Under the pieces are notes generated by a model. It searched no databases and had not been told where the DNA came from. It saw only the letters and a list, made by a program, of their open reading frames with translations. From an uncultured Oscillospiraceae bacterium (GTDB lineage: Bacteria > Bacillota_A > Clostridia > Oscillospirales > Oscillospiraceae), in NCBI GenBank assembly GCA_900754605.1, contig CAAEDK010000206.1, positions 1 to 6,831 on the forward strand: a stretch of 6,831 nt of DNA. Reading direction: 5' to 3'. This document shows positions 6,029 to 6,831 of the stretch, in pieces. The position numbers were made by a program, and so were the translations under genes. How positions within the stretch are numbered: position 1 is the stretch's first letter; each line of letters starts with the position of its first letter.

Positions 6029-6831
6029 TTACTCGAAGTACATGCTTGCGAAATCCACATCATACTGGTCGGTGCCGAAGTGGACCCCCTTCAGTTCCGA
6101 GGTATAAAGGGCTTTGTTGGTTTCGTAGGTCAGGGGAATGTAGACAGCATCCTCATGGAGCCGGGTCAGAACAAAGTCATACAGTTCCTGACGTTCTGCC
6201 TCATCGGTGGAGGTGAGGATATCCGTGATGGCCTGATCAATCTCTGCCTTGTCCTCCAGTCCCTGCTGTGCGGCATAGTCTCCATACACTGGGGCCCTCA
6301 TAGCGGCCAGAGAGGACTGGGGATCATAAGGCATACCCCAGCAGATGTTGAACACCATATCAAAATTACCGGCCTTCATATTGTCACGATAGGACTGTTC
6401 TTCCTCGCCGTGGATGTTCAGGGAGATGCCCAGTTTCAAATACTCACTCTGAAGATACTCAGAAATGGTCTTCTCAGTAACGCTGTCGCTATTGTAGAGG
6501 AGGTCCAGTTCCAGTTTCTGCCCATTCTTGGAGCGGCCCCCGTCGCTTCCCATAACCCAGCCGGCCTCGTCCAGAAGGCGGGCCGCTTCCTCGGTGTCGT
6601 AGGCATAGGGCTCCAAATCCACATCACAGTAGGGAACGGTTGGGGAATAAAGGGTATCCGCTGCCGGTTCCAGGCCGTAGAAAATACCCTCGGAGATGGC
6701 CTGCCGGTTTGTGGCGTGCTGGAGCGCCTTTCGCACCGCTGTGTCTCCCAAAATATCGTGGGTGGTGTTCAGCACAATATGCCGGGTGGAGGTGGGGTCA
6801 GACAGGCTTACGGTGAACCGGTCACTGTCCA
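6029..6831 (-). CDS. nikA: NikA-like nickel/peptide ABC transporter substrate-binding protein (C-terminal part, 5' end outside window)
   Basis: This is the C-terminal 266 residues of an extracytoplasmic family-5 solute-binding protein that delivers ligand to the NikBC permease. The reading frame is open to the window edge, so signal peptide and N-terminal lobe are not visible. Seen in sequence: an RKALQHATNRQAI segment and a YDTEEAARLLDEAGW segment, both typical of the dipeptide/nickel binding family, then CWGMPYDPQ, DYAAQQGL, DKAEIDQAI and LTRLHEDAVYIPLTYE. From memory these align almost without gaps to E. coli NikA. The NikA ligand-pocket residues Trp398 and Tyr402 appear conserved (W and Y of WGMPY), but the position of His416 is Tyr (codon 6284-6286) and NikA His405 is Gln. 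It is followed by the nikBCDE-like genes, as in nickel operons. Ligand could be nickel chelate, another metal complex or a peptide; the NikA-type assignment is firm, the ligand is not. Confidence 0.9.
   Translation of the reverse strand, partial: DSDRFTVSLSDPTSTRHIVLNTTHDILGDTAVRKALQHATNRQAISEGIFYGLEPAADTLYSPTVPYCDVDLEPYAYDTEEAARLLDEAGWVMGSDGGRSKNGQKLELDLLYNSDSVTEKTISEYLQSEYLKLGISLNIHGEEEQSYRDNMKAGNFDMVFNICWGMPYDPQSSLAAMRAPVYGDYAAQQGLEDKAEIDQAITDILTSTDEAERQELYDFVLTRLHEDAVYIPLTYETNKALYTSELKGVHFGTDQYDVDFASMYFE

Overview
This window holds one tightly packed gene cluster, read entirely on the minus strand. The order of transcription runs from the right edge (6831) to the left edge (1). High GC, strong AAGGAG/GGAGG ribosome binding sites, 4-base stop/start overlaps and protein similarity all point to a GC-rich Firmicute, most likely a clostridial gut anaerobe of the Oscillospiraceae type. 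The lineage is an inference, since no rRNA or marker gene is present.

Layout in transcription order: (1) the C-terminal half of a NikA-type family-5 solute-binding protein (6831-6029, 5' end outside the window). (2) A 173-base intergenic region (6028-5856) with a GC-rich stem-loop, a short direct repeat and an 18-base perfect-arm dyad next to the next ribosome binding site. (3) A complete NikB-NikC-NikD-NikE-like ABC importer (5855-2463): two permeases and two ATPases with 3-base gaps or short overlaps. (4) A zinc-dependent M14-type hydrolase of the succinylglutamate desuccinylase/aspartoacylase (AstE/AspA) group (2466-1534), joined to nikE by an ATGA overlap. (5) A MATE-family efflux protein (1547-210), overlapping the hydrolase by 14 bases. 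(6) A DtxR-type metal-responsive regulator fragment (188-1, running off the left edge) that has the metal-binding/dimerisation segment but no winged-helix DNA-binding domain.

The ABC importer would bring in a metal, a metal chelate or a small amino-acid/peptide conjugate. The cytoplasmic hydrolase could cleave an amide-linked acyl group from what is imported, and the MATE protein could export a product or a free chelator. The coupled genes suggest a single functional unit. The visible half of the binding protein resembles E. coli NikA closely but has Tyr where NikA has its nickel-contacting His416, so the ligand may not be the nickel-histidine complex. The idea of an import-hydrolyse-export cycle for a metallophore or N-acyl amino acid is a hypothesis from context only.

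No tRNA, rRNA, CRISPR array, insertion sequence or attachment site was seen. There is no gene-free stretch longer than 173 bases.
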